Both the position numbers and the translations under genes were made by a program. Below, in pieces: positions 45,201-52,177 of a stretch of DNA of 64,000 nucleotides. Each line of letters opens with the position of its first letter. Positions within the stretch are counted from its first letter, which is position 1. The stretch comes from an uncultured Nitrospira sp. (GTDB lineage Bacteria > Nitrospirota > Nitrospiria > Nitrospirales > Nitrospiraceae), in assembly GCA_902500785.1 (NCBI GenBank), contig CABVRW010000002.1, positions 42,607 to 106,606 of the forward strand, written 5' to 3'. The notes under the pieces are model-generated. The model searched no databases. It had not been told where the DNA came from and saw only the letters and a list, made by a program, of their open reading frames with translations.

Positions 45201-45707
45201 ATTACCTTCGACCCGGCAGTCGTGACGCTCCAGAACAGCCAAGTGCTCGCGCAAGCCGTGCAGGGCGCAGGCGGCAACATCAGCATCATCGCGGGGACAT
45301 TCCTGGCCGATCCGACGAGCGTCGTCAGTGCCTCGTCTCAATTCGGGCTGAGCGGTGCCGTGAACATTCAATCCCCCCTGTCCAGTTTGAGCAACACGCT
45401 GGCTACACTTCCGCAACGTCCTTTGCAAGCGCAGCAGCTCTTGCAAAAACGCTGTGCGGCGCAAGCAAATGGACAATTGAGCAGCCTCGTGGTGGCAGGG
45501 CGGGACACGCTCCCTAGTGAACCAGGCGGTTGGTTGATGAGCCCCCCGAATTCCCTCGCTTCCGATGGGGCTTCCTCGCCACCGGCCCCCAGAGGAGCCT
45601 TCGATCCTTTGAAGGAGAAACGAGCGCTCCCGGAAGCATGGCATGAAAAACTGACAGCCGTACCTCAACGAACCTCCTCTGACAGGACAGCAGGTTGTCG
45701 CTCATGA
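42255..45707 (+). CDS. TpsA exoprotein 2 (paralogue with internal repeats)
   Basis: A 1150-residue paralogue of the upstream exoprotein, 39 bp away. Signal peptide (ends HAQAPP), TPS domain (NLFHSFGAFGVPTNHIANF, FLMNPAGIVFGPNASLNVGG) and C-terminal part are very similar to TpsA 1, at both protein and DNA level. The middle differs: about four tandem repeats of roughly 110 residues, each starting APAGN and containing GTVTISGPG and LNVN blocks (bases 43494-44845). It is presumably exported by the TpsB encoded downstream and displayed as a long beta-helix. Confidence 0.85.
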   Translation: MISRLLIGPRHPRRALSLAVLLACWLIPPCLPDRAHAQAPPPITSSGLNTSVSKSGNVYDITGGTRPGNGPNLFHSFGAFGVPTNHIANFLNDSGLATSNILGRVTGGNPSNIFGTIQTTGFGSANLFLMNPAGIVFGPNASLNVGGSVSFTTADYLHFTDGARFNAIPGSQDMAISSAPVAAFGFLGSNPAAITVQGGQLSVAEGQAISLAGGNITMTGGTTQSGATQPARLAAPGGQINLASVASPGELLTGTLEPAPNINGQSFGALGAIQVSQKSLIESSGVGNGAVSIRGGQFVMNDSTISATATSPGAGPPAPENRGTVTLSASTIQLENGATIQANAENGGSAGTIVVQGIEGTDSVAQNVTLNNATLSTIINGGNAANTPGAITITADRVTLNNGTYVTADTLGNAPAGNITFNVGTLTTKGGPIRLHVSPESLITNPIISETGVLIESTSRSTEAGAGKAGQIVIQGINGIGSTAGTISLNDTIIHTRSFGGTAATSPGGITIAADSLVLSDQVEIYTTTNGAAPAGNVALNVNQLWSNWNPDGSFIEGRPVLIGSPTEHPDNTAGSPGTVTISGPGAESTDPAKLVMLSNTEIDTFAVGGSSPTPAPIIITADTVALSNLTILVTTSGAAAPAPAGDIVLNVNTLRVNVNPDGTPITSANRVYLNSPSGRLDSAAGPPGTVTISGLGPEPTDAAKLVALYNAQMSTAVEGGTAALPPGTITITADTMNLSGRTEIFAFTTSPAPAGNIALNVNVLRANVNPDGTLINDGLPRSLIASVGGGNDSIAGRAGTVTVSGPGPESTDPASLIALNNIEVSTTVRGGTTATIPATITMTAHTLNFTNSPNVNTDTSGGAPAGNMTFNVNNLTADRGTKISSSTSGTGRGGTITINADQSVTFNHGSSITASSTGPADAGNITVNAGSQFLSHNASMTTEATQASGGNIVIQATDAIRLINSRLSTSVQGGPNTSGGNITFDPAVVTLQNSQVLAQAVQGAGGNISIIAGTFLADPTSVVSASSQFGLSGAVNIQSPLSSLSNTLATLPQRPLQAQQLLQKRCAAQANGQLSSLVVAGRDTLPSEPGGWLMSPPNSLASDGASSPPAPRGAFDPLKEKRALPEAWHEKLTAVPQRTSSDRTAGCRS
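43494..44845 (+). repeat. About four 320-360-bp repeats within TpsA 2
   Basis: The APAGN block recurs at about 43494, 43851, 44175, 44511 and 44845, so units are 324-357 bp. Each unit holds VTISGPG-, TDPAKL- and LNVN-type stretches. Repeats are diverged in DNA, so this is an old expansion. Confidence 0.65.
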
Positions 45708-45732
45708 CGCATGGAGCCGGCATGCCGGCAGA

Positions 45733-47505
45733 TTGGTGGGCATATTGGGGCCTACGATTTTCAATGCTCGGTTTTTTGGCGCGGGCCTTTTGATGAGCTT
45801 CTGTCTCATCGAAGTGGCAGCCCTTGCTCAAGTGGGTCCCACGCTCCCGCCGATTTTTGACCCGACCGGGAAATCGGGAAAACCGCCTGCCCCATTGAAA
45901 GAAGAGTTCAAAGCTCCGCAGACTGCGCCCCCAGGCTCGATTCTTCCAGAGGTGCCGGCCACGCCGCAAAAACCGTCGGACAACCGATTGGGAAACATTC
46001 GGGTGTTGGTGCACGACATCCATGTGACCGGCAGTACCGTCTTTTCTGAAGCCGAACTGGCCGCAGTGACCGCACCTTATCGCAACCGCGAGCTCACGAC
46101 CGAAGATCTCGAGCGGCTTCGCCTGTCCCTCACCCTCCTGTACGTGAATAGAGGCTATCTCACATCCGGCGCCATCATTTCGGACCAGGACGTCACGTTC
46201 GGAATCATCGTGATTCAGATGGTCGAAGGCAGGCTCTCTCGCATCGACGTGGAAGGCAACCAATGGTTTCGAAGCTCGTATCTGGGCGATCGTGTGGCGC
46301 GGGGTGTGTCGACTCCCCTCAGCATCCAGCCGCTCCAGGAACGGATCCAATTGCTTCAGCAGGATCCGCGCATCGAACGCATCAATGCCGAGCTGAAACC
46401 GGGAGACGTACGGGGCGAAAGCGTCTTGAACGTGCGGGTAAGAGACGCCAATCCCATTAAGGCCTGGCTGGAGTTCAATAACTATCAAACGCCGGTGGTC
46501 GGCGCTGAGCGGGGCTTAGCAACGGTGGCGCACCAGAATGTGACGGGTCACGGCGATCAATTTACGTTCACCTACGGACGGTCGCACGGGGTCAACCCCA
46601 TCATTGATACTTCATATAGTCTGCCGCTCAACGCCTATGATACGACCCTCTCCGCCTACTATCGACGGAATGCCTTTCTGGTCGTCGAGAATCCCTTTCG
46701 CTCCCTGGACCTGAATGTGGACTCTGAAATTATCGGGTTTTCCGTACGGCAACCATTGTATCGGACGGTTTCCGATGAGCTGGCATTGTCCCTAACCGGT
46801 GAGCATCTCTCGCTTAAGACCACCTCGGCCTTTGATGCACCTGGCCTCCCGTCTCTTTTTATTCCCGGATCGTCGAATACGGGAGTAGCCACGGTCAGTG
46901 CGCTGCGAATCAGCCAAGAATATACCCATCGCTCCCCTACATTTGTGTTTGCGGCCCTATCTCGATTCAGCGTTGGCCTGAATGTGCTGAGCGCCACGAC
47001 GAACAGCGGGCCTTTGCCTGACGGTCAATTTTTCTCCTGGCTGGGTCAGATGCAAGCGGTGAAACGTGTGGATGATTGGTGGGGCGTACAATTGTTGGGA
47101 CGCGTGGCCGCGCAACTTGCCAATGACCGGCTCTTTCCCCTTGAGCAAATGCCTGTTGGTGGACGCTTCAGTGTGCGTGGCTATCGAGAGAATACGCTCG
47201 TCCGTGACGATGCCGTATTGGTGTCATTTGAATCACGATTTCCGTTGCTGCGCTTCGCATCCGGTGAAGACCGTGTGCAGTTTGCCCAATTCGCCGATTT
47301 CGGCCATGCTTGGAGCGCCAAAGGCGACACCCCCGATCCTCAAACCTTGGCAAGCGTCGGTGTCGGATTGCGCTGGATGATCCTGCCCCAAGAACGCGCG
47401 CGCTTCGAACTATACTGGGGCCAGCAGCTCAACCATGTCCGGAGCGGCGAAGGCAACTTGCAGGATCACGGCATTCATCTTCAACTCGTCGTGCAGGTGC
47501 TTTGA
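45733..47505 (+). CDS. TpsB outer-membrane transporter (ShlB/FhaC/HecB family)
   Basis: A 590-residue outer-membrane protein that exports TpsA proteins. It has a hydrophobic leader ending ALAQ, a proline-rich stretch (about 35-85), POTRA domains (about 95-245, LVHDIHVTGSTVFSEAEL) and a 16-strand-type barrel with the conserved VGGRFSVRGYRE motif (loop 6, residues about 475-486). The end LQLVVQVL is a normal barrel terminus. The start is uncertain: TTG 45733 and GTG 45736 both lack a good Shine-Dalgarno; ATG 45793 would cut the leader. It follows both tpsA genes by 25 bp. Confidence 0.85.
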   Translation: MVGILGPTIFNARFFGAGLLMSFCLIEVAALAQVGPTLPPIFDPTGKSGKPPAPLKEEFKAPQTAPPGSILPEVPATPQKPSDNRLGNIRVLVHDIHVTGSTVFSEAELAAVTAPYRNRELTTEDLERLRLSLTLLYVNRGYLTSGAIISDQDVTFGIIVIQMVEGRLSRIDVEGNQWFRSSYLGDRVARGVSTPLSIQPLQERIQLLQQDPRIERINAELKPGDVRGESVLNVRVRDANPIKAWLEFNNYQTPVVGAERGLATVAHQNVTGHGDQFTFTYGRSHGVNPIIDTSYSLPLNAYDTTLSAYYRRNAFLVVENPFRSLDLNVDSEIIGFSVRQPLYRTVSDELALSLTGEHLSLKTTSAFDAPGLPSLFIPGSSNTGVATVSALRISQEYTHRSPTFVFAALSRFSVGLNVLSATTNSGPLPDGQFFSWLGQMQAVKRVDDWWGVQLLGRVAAQLANDRLFPLEQMPVGGRFSVRGYRENTLVRDDAVLVSFESRFPLLRFASGEDRVQFAQFADFGHAWSAKGDTPDPQTLASVGVGLRWMILPQERARFELYWGQQLNHVRSGEGNLQDHGIHLQLVVQVL

Positions 47506-49848
47506 ATGGACGGACATCTGCATACAATATTGACGATGGTCTCGACGGCACGCGCGCCTCTTTCCAAGCCAGTCGGTCTATGCATTATGCTTCTGCTCGT
47601 CTGTGCGGTTTCATTCGCGGCGGACAATCGACCTTCCGCCGATGAACTGATGCAACGAGGTCAGGCCGCTGCCCAGCAAGGGGCGCTGGAGGAGGCACTC
47701 GTCGCATGGAAAGAAGCCGCGGAGCTCTATGACCAGGCGGGCCAGGCGAGGGGCCAGATCCAGGCTCTCTCCAATGCCGCCTATGCCGCCCGCACATTGG
47801 GGCATGTGAACCAGGCCTTCCTTCAGCAGGAGTTGGCCCTGCAACTCGCGCGGACGATCGGCGATCCAAAATGGATGACGCTGACCCTGTCCGAGCTTGG
47901 CAAAACCTATGTGACAAGCCATCAATACGACGTCGCCGCGGACTATATCGTGCAAGCGGTCGAAATCGCGCAGGCACAGAAGTTCCCGACACTTGCCGCC
48001 GCGCTCCAAAATGACCTTGGCATTGTGCTGGCCTTACAAGGCCGCCTCGCGGAAGCCCTCATCGCCTTCCGCGAGGCCGCAACGCGAGCGAAGGAGGAAC
48101 AGCTCGCGCTGCTCGTCGTTCGTGCCCGTGTCAACGCCGCTCGAGTGGCCATTCAATTGAAACAGTTCGACGAGGCGGCGCCGGCACTGAACGAAGCCGG
48201 CGGAGTACTTTCCGACTCCCCGGCCTCCTACGACAAGGCCGAGGGGCTCATCAACCTGGCCCTGGGGTATCGCGATCTGGCATTGGTTCATTCGCCGTCG
48301 CATGAGTCGGCGCTGAAACAATCTGCCGCATTGCTGCAAGAGGCGGCCATGATGGCGGAGAAACCCGGCGACGCGCGCCTCGCCTCCTATGCGTATGGAC
48401 ATCTCGGGCATCTCTATGAGATGGAACGCCGTGTGAATGAGGCACTTCAGCTGACCCGCAGAGCGGTCTTCGCCGCACAGTCTGCGAGCGCGCCTGAGTC
48501 GCTGTATCGTTGGCAGTGGCAAAGCGGACGTCTGCTGGCCCGTCTTGGCAAGCTCGATGACGCCCTGTCTGCCTATCAGGAGGCTGCAGCCACCTTGCAG
48601 CCGATTCGAGTCGAAGTGACCTTCGCCGCGCAGACATCTCCGGATTCTGAGCAGCCATCTATTCGTTCATTGTATTTTGAATTGGCCGACTTGCTTCTGA
48701 AACGTGCAGCCCTGATGAGTGATGACCTACAGGCCGAACCCTATTTGCGGACGGCACGGGATGTAATTGAAGCCTACAAAGCCGCGGAGCTCCGGGACTA
48801 TTTCCGGGATGACTGCGTGGACCAGATGCAGGCTCGCATCACTAAACTGGATTCCGTCTCTCCTTCGACTGCCATCATTTATCCCATCGTCTTCAGCGAT
48901 CGCACCGAACTGCTCGTGAGTTTCCCCGATGGTCTCAAACGACATTCCGTTCCGGTGACGGCTGCGGCCCTGACGGATGAAGTCCGTAGCTTCCGGCATA
49001 GGCTCGAAAAGCGAACGACCCGTGAATACCTGCCCCATGCTCAGCAGTTGTATGACTGGTTGATTCGGCCCCTTCAGGATGACCTTCGCAGGCTCAACGT
49101 AGACACGCTGGTCATCGTCCCAGACGGATCGCTCCGCACCATTCCTATGTCGGCGCTGCATGACGGCGACCAATTCCTCATCGCGCACTATGCTGTGGCG
49201 ATGACCCCCGGCCTTGATCTGACCGATCCCCGCCCTATCAACCGGACCGGAGTCCAACTCCTGTCCAGCGGACTGACCAAAGCCGTGCAGGGCTTTCCTC
49301 CTCTGCCCCATGTCGCCGAGGAGGTCGGCTACATCCACTCGCTTTTTAAGGGAGAGCAACTGCTCGATGGCGATTTTATTGCGCCGCGGATTGAAACAGA
49401 GTTGCAGGATGGCCGATATACCATCCTCCACATCGCCACACATGGACAGTTTGCGACAGACGTCTCTCAGTCATTTCTCCTGACCTTTGACGATAAGTTG
49501 ACTTTGACGCAGCTGGAGCACCTGGTCGGACTGTTTCGGTTCCGTCAGGATCCGCTGGAACTGCTCACATTAAGCGCCTGTCAAACCGGAGTTGGCGACG
49601 ACCGAGCAGCGCTTGGACTTGCCGGGATTGCGGTAAAGGCGGGAGCCAGGAGTGCGCTCGCCACGCTCTGGTTCATCAATGACGACGCGTCGTCAGAATT
49701 GGTATCAGAATTCTATCGTCAATTGCATGACACATCGATATCAAAGGCACGTGCTTTGCAACTTGCACAGTTGAAGCTTTTGGCGGACCGCGTCTATGAG
49801 CATCCGGCTTACTGGGCTGCCTTTTTGTTGTTAAATAATTGGCTATGA
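47506..49848 (+). CDS. TPR-CHAT caspase-like protein, exported
   Basis: A 780-residue protein with a probable signal peptide (CIMLLLVCAVSFAAD), a long TPR-like helical array (about 45-400) and a C-terminal CHAT peptidase domain (about 470-780). The caspase-type dyad is present: His646 (HIATHGQF) and Cys692 (LSACQTG). The end AYWAAFLLLNNW is typical of CHAT. It starts directly after the tpsB stop, so it is co-transcribed. Genes of this type often accompany TPS loci and DUF928 genes in cyanobacteria. It may cleave or mature an exoprotein or act as a sensor protease; the target is unknown. An in-frame ATG at 47536 would also keep the signal peptide. Confidence 0.85.
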   Translation: MDGHLHTILTMVSTARAPLSKPVGLCIMLLLVCAVSFAADNRPSADELMQRGQAAAQQGALEEALVAWKEAAELYDQAGQARGQIQALSNAAYAARTLGHVNQAFLQQELALQLARTIGDPKWMTLTLSELGKTYVTSHQYDVAADYIVQAVEIAQAQKFPTLAAALQNDLGIVLALQGRLAEALIAFREAATRAKEEQLALLVVRARVNAARVAIQLKQFDEAAPALNEAGGVLSDSPASYDKAEGLINLALGYRDLALVHSPSHESALKQSAALLQEAAMMAEKPGDARLASYAYGHLGHLYEMERRVNEALQLTRRAVFAAQSASAPESLYRWQWQSGRLLARLGKLDDALSAYQEAAATLQPIRVEVTFAAQTSPDSEQPSIRSLYFELADLLLKRAALMSDDLQAEPYLRTARDVIEAYKAAELRDYFRDDCVDQMQARITKLDSVSPSTAIIYPIVFSDRTELLVSFPDGLKRHSVPVTAAALTDEVRSFRHRLEKRTTREYLPHAQQLYDWLIRPLQDDLRRLNVDTLVIVPDGSLRTIPMSALHDGDQFLIAHYAVAMTPGLDLTDPRPINRTGVQLLSSGLTKAVQGFPPLPHVAEEVGYIHSLFKGEQLLDGDFIAPRIETELQDGRYTILHIATHGQFATDVSQSFLLTFDDKLTLTQLEHLVGLFRFRQDPLELLTLSACQTGVGDDRAALGLAGIAVKAGARSALATLWFINDDASSELVSEFYRQLHDTSISKARALQLAQLKLLADRVYEHPAYWAAFLLLNNWL

Positions 49849-49872
49849 CGCGGCTGAAGAGAAGGAGACATC

Positions 49873-50604
49873 GTGGCAACGTGTACCCATCACTTCATGG
49901 CTCATGCAATCGGCGCCACGGTGATGCTCATCGCCTCCCTGGTGAGTACGAGCGTGGCCGTGACGGAAGGGGAGACAGAACTCCCGCGGTACAACGCGCC
50001 GCAAAACATTGCTCCCCGGGCCCGCATCGGAGGAACCTTGCGAGGAAGCGACGGTGACACCCCCGCTGTCGCTGCACTCGTTCCTGATCATGTCGGTATC
50101 ACCGTCAAGCAACATCCGGTTCTCAACTGGTTCCTTTCCAAACATACCTCGTTGCCGATCAAATTCACACTGATCGATGAGCGATCGATCAGTGCATTAG
50201 TTGAACGGTCGCTTGCGCCCCCAAACAAAGCAGGAGTTCATGCCGTCAAGCTCGAGGACCTGGGTTTTGCGCTTCAGGCGAACATCCAATACCGGTGGTA
50301 TATCTCCGTGATCAAAGACACGGACTCTCCTTCGCACGATATTGTGACCGGCGGCATGATTGAGCGCTGTGACTTCAGCGAGTGCTCGATACTGGGCGCC
50401 ATGACGACCTGCACGCGTGAAGCGGTCGTGGCAAGTGCCGCGAAGGGATTTTGGTATGACGCGATGGGTTGCTTATGCGACCTCATTGAATCTGCTCCGA
50501 CGGACACAGAACTCCGCAAACAACGTGCGGCACTGCTGAGGCAAGTCGGCTTGCATGAGGTGGCCGACTGGGATGTTGCGCAATCTCATGCCCGCCGGCG
50601 CTGA
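49873..50604 (+). CDS. DUF928 exported protein
   Basis: A 243-residue protein with a signal peptide and the DUF928 layout: ARIGGTLRGSDGDTPAVAAL near the start, a beta-sandwich-like middle with WYISVIKDTDSPSHD, and a C-terminal helical part with KGFWYDAMGCLCDLIESAP. DUF928 genes typically neighbour CHAT and TPS genes, as here. GAAGGAG lies just upstream of the GTG start, 24 bp after the CHAT stop. Function unknown; a role in the exoprotein system is inferred from context. Confidence 0.7.
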   Translation: MATCTHHFMAHAIGATVMLIASLVSTSVAVTEGETELPRYNAPQNIAPRARIGGTLRGSDGDTPAVAALVPDHVGITVKQHPVLNWFLSKHTSLPIKFTLIDERSISALVERSLAPPNKAGVHAVKLEDLGFALQANIQYRWYISVIKDTDSPSHDIVTGGMIERCDFSECSILGAMTTCTREAVVASAAKGFWYDAMGCLCDLIESAPTDTELRKQRAALLRQVGLHEVADWDVAQSHARRR

Positions 50605-51452
50605 TGAGTGGCCTGGGTGCGTCCAACGACGAGTGCCATGGCAGATTGGACTTCAGGCTCATACCGCTGCCCTTCAACGGGATCACCAGGCCGAGACCAA
50701 TTTCAATCGTGCTTGGCTTTCAATGAGCGTAGCAGACAGCCACGCGACCGGAGGCATCTTCGTTATCAATAACGACGCAGTGCCTTCATATTCTTTCTGG
50801 CTGTCACATGTCGCCGCCTACGCCGTAGGACGACAACTTGCCAGTTTCAAATTCGAAGCATTGAACCAGCGCTGCATCCAAGCACTTGCGACCTGGGACG
50901 GCACGGACGAACGCATCGCCCAAGAGGTCTCGCATAAACTGGAGAATGGCCAGTCCATTACGAGATGAGAGACATCTCTCACCTCTTAGCAGGCGCCGTC
51001 TTTGCCCAACTCAACAAGCCGACTTGCTACCGCACAATCAATATCAGTCTGAGGAACGCCCTGCCAGTGAGTTCTACCATTCACCAGACACGCTCGCCAC
51101 GATATAGCCGGACACGCTTCGTTTGAGCGACCGTTCCCATCACGTCTGCTTGAAATCTCGCCTTACCGATCCCATGGCTCTTTCTGCCGTACAAATCTTG
51201 CTGAATCGTCATCAGGCATCTCATCTCACATTCCTCGGACAACCTTGAGGACGACTACGAATGGTGATGTTCGAAGTGACATCTCAAGTCGTGACGGTGC
51301 TCAGGATTCTGATTCTCCCGAGACAGAATTAACGGAGAACACTCATTCCTCTGCAATGTGGCACGGCTGTTGCTGTATCTCATGTGTGTAGGAAGTCGTT
51401 TCGGTCGGCTCAGAAGCTAGACACACCTTTTCGGAACAGAAAGGAGCCTGAC
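50605..51452. other. Long stretch with little coding support
   Basis: About 850 bp between the DUF928 gene and a small membrane peptide. Apart from a doubtful small frame at 50723, I see no supported gene, tRNA or repeat. Confidence 0.4.
50723..50968 (+). CDS. Doubtful 81-residue hypothetical protein
   Basis: The frame is open from 50555; ATG 50723 would give 81 residues beginning MSVADSHATGGIFVINNDAV. There is no Shine-Dalgarno, signal peptide or recognised domain. It could be a remnant of a longer gene. Listed only because the region otherwise lacks annotation. Confidence 0.2.
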   Translation: MSVADSHATGGIFVINNDAVPSYSFWLSHVAAYAVGRQLASFKFEALNQRCIQALATWDGTDERIAQEVSHKLENGQSITR

Positions 51453-51578
51453 ATGGAACTCGTCATGGGTGGTCTCCTGATTGGAGTCAGCGGCATGTTG
51501 GCGCTTTTGATTGTCGCCGTCTGGAAAGAAACCGCCTCGCATCAGCCCGACACGGATCCGCCTCAACGGGGAACCTAG
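51453..51578 (+). CDS. 41-residue single-helix membrane peptide
   Basis: MELVMGGLLIGVSGMLALLI is followed by VAVWKE and a polar tail: one transmembrane helix. AAAGGAG lies 7 bases before ATG 51453. The frame is open upstream but without support. No family recognised. Confidence 0.5.
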   Translation: MELVMGGLLIGVSGMLALLIVAVWKETASHQPDTDPPQRGT

Positions 51579-51683
51579 GTCGACTGGACACCTGCCTGCG
51601 ACGCGGACCGTGCACCGTGATGCCCCGGAAGGGCATCATCAACCATCTTAGCAGCGAGGACTTTCGTGCAAAGGAGTTGCACC

Positions 51684-51959
51684 ATGAATCGATTCATCTA
51701 TTTGAGATCACAGAAACGTCAACGCATGACCGTCAGCCTCCCGACCGACCTCTTGGAACGTATGCGCGATGCCGCCTATTGGACGTCAGGTACCACCATG
51801 GCCGGCCTCATTTCCTCAGCGATGGAGGATCTCCTCAACAATTTGGAATCGCAGAATGGCCGCCCCTTTTCCCCGCGACTTCAAGATCTAAAACCAGGTC
51901 GGCCACGCACCAACAAGCAGAGGCCTGTATCTGAAGACATACAGTCTGTATCTAACTAG
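51684..51959 (+). CDS. Ribbon-helix-helix (CopG-like) DNA-binding protein
   Basis: A 91-residue protein with the RHH pattern: a beta-strand (RMTVSLPTDLLERMRDAAYW) then a turn and helix (TSGTTMAGLISSAMEDLLNN), followed by a basic tail with GRPFSPR and KPGRPR. Such proteins bind DNA as dimers, inserting paired strands in the major groove. AAAGGAG lies before ATG 51684. No toxin gene is beside it. Its last codons contain the second pair of GTATC-N6-GATAC dyads, so it might bind these sites, but that is speculation. Confidence 0.65.
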   Translation: MNRFIYLRSQKRQRMTVSLPTDLLERMRDAAYWTSGTTMAGLISSAMEDLLNNLESQNGRPFSPRLQDLKPGRPRTNKQRPVSEDIQSVSN

Positions 51960-51963
51960 ATAC
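51927..51963. promoter_or_regulatory. Tandem GTATC-N6-GATAC dyads (pair 2)
   Basis: GTATC-TGAAGA-CATAC (51927-51942) and GTATC-TAACTA-GATAC (51948-51963, a perfect palindrome) have centres 21 bp apart, the same spacing as pair 1 at 37483-37519. They overlap the stop codon of the RHH gene and lie about 215 bp upstream of the first TonB-dependent receptor start. Confidence 0.55.
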
Positions 51964-51992
51964 GGGCCCGGGACCTAAGCCTCCTCGCTCCG

Positions 51993-52059
51993 CTTCGCAT
52001 CTTGCGAAGACTGCCCAAATCGCGTAGATCCGCGCAAAATTCATGCGCCTGCGATCTAC
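51993..52059 (+). other. Two hairpins in the leader of the TonB-receptor genes
   Basis: CTTCGCA-TCT-TGCGAAG (51993-52009) is a perfect 7-bp hairpin. GTAGATC (52024-52030) pairs with GATCTAC (52053-52059) and encloses GCGC/GCGC. No T-tract follows, so a leader RNA or protein site is as likely as a terminator. No known riboswitch motif was recognised. Confidence 0.4.
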
Positions 52060-52177
52060 AGAACGACAATCCCATAAGCATGCCTTTTGCGAGAGCATAC
52101 CTCTAACCATATGGTTCTCGTTCTTTCCTTCCGTCCGACCATGTCCGACAGCGCCGGTCAAGGACCTACGGTATGCC

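Noticed and set aside
51453..51959. Toxin-antitoxin pair formed by the small peptide and the RHH gene
   Set aside because: The 41-residue peptide is about 105 bp away, not overlapping, and does not resemble a known toxin; RHH alone is not enough.
51993..52177. Cobalamin or other known riboswitch before the TonB receptors
   Set aside because: No conserved box of a known riboswitch is visible; the hairpins are short and simple.
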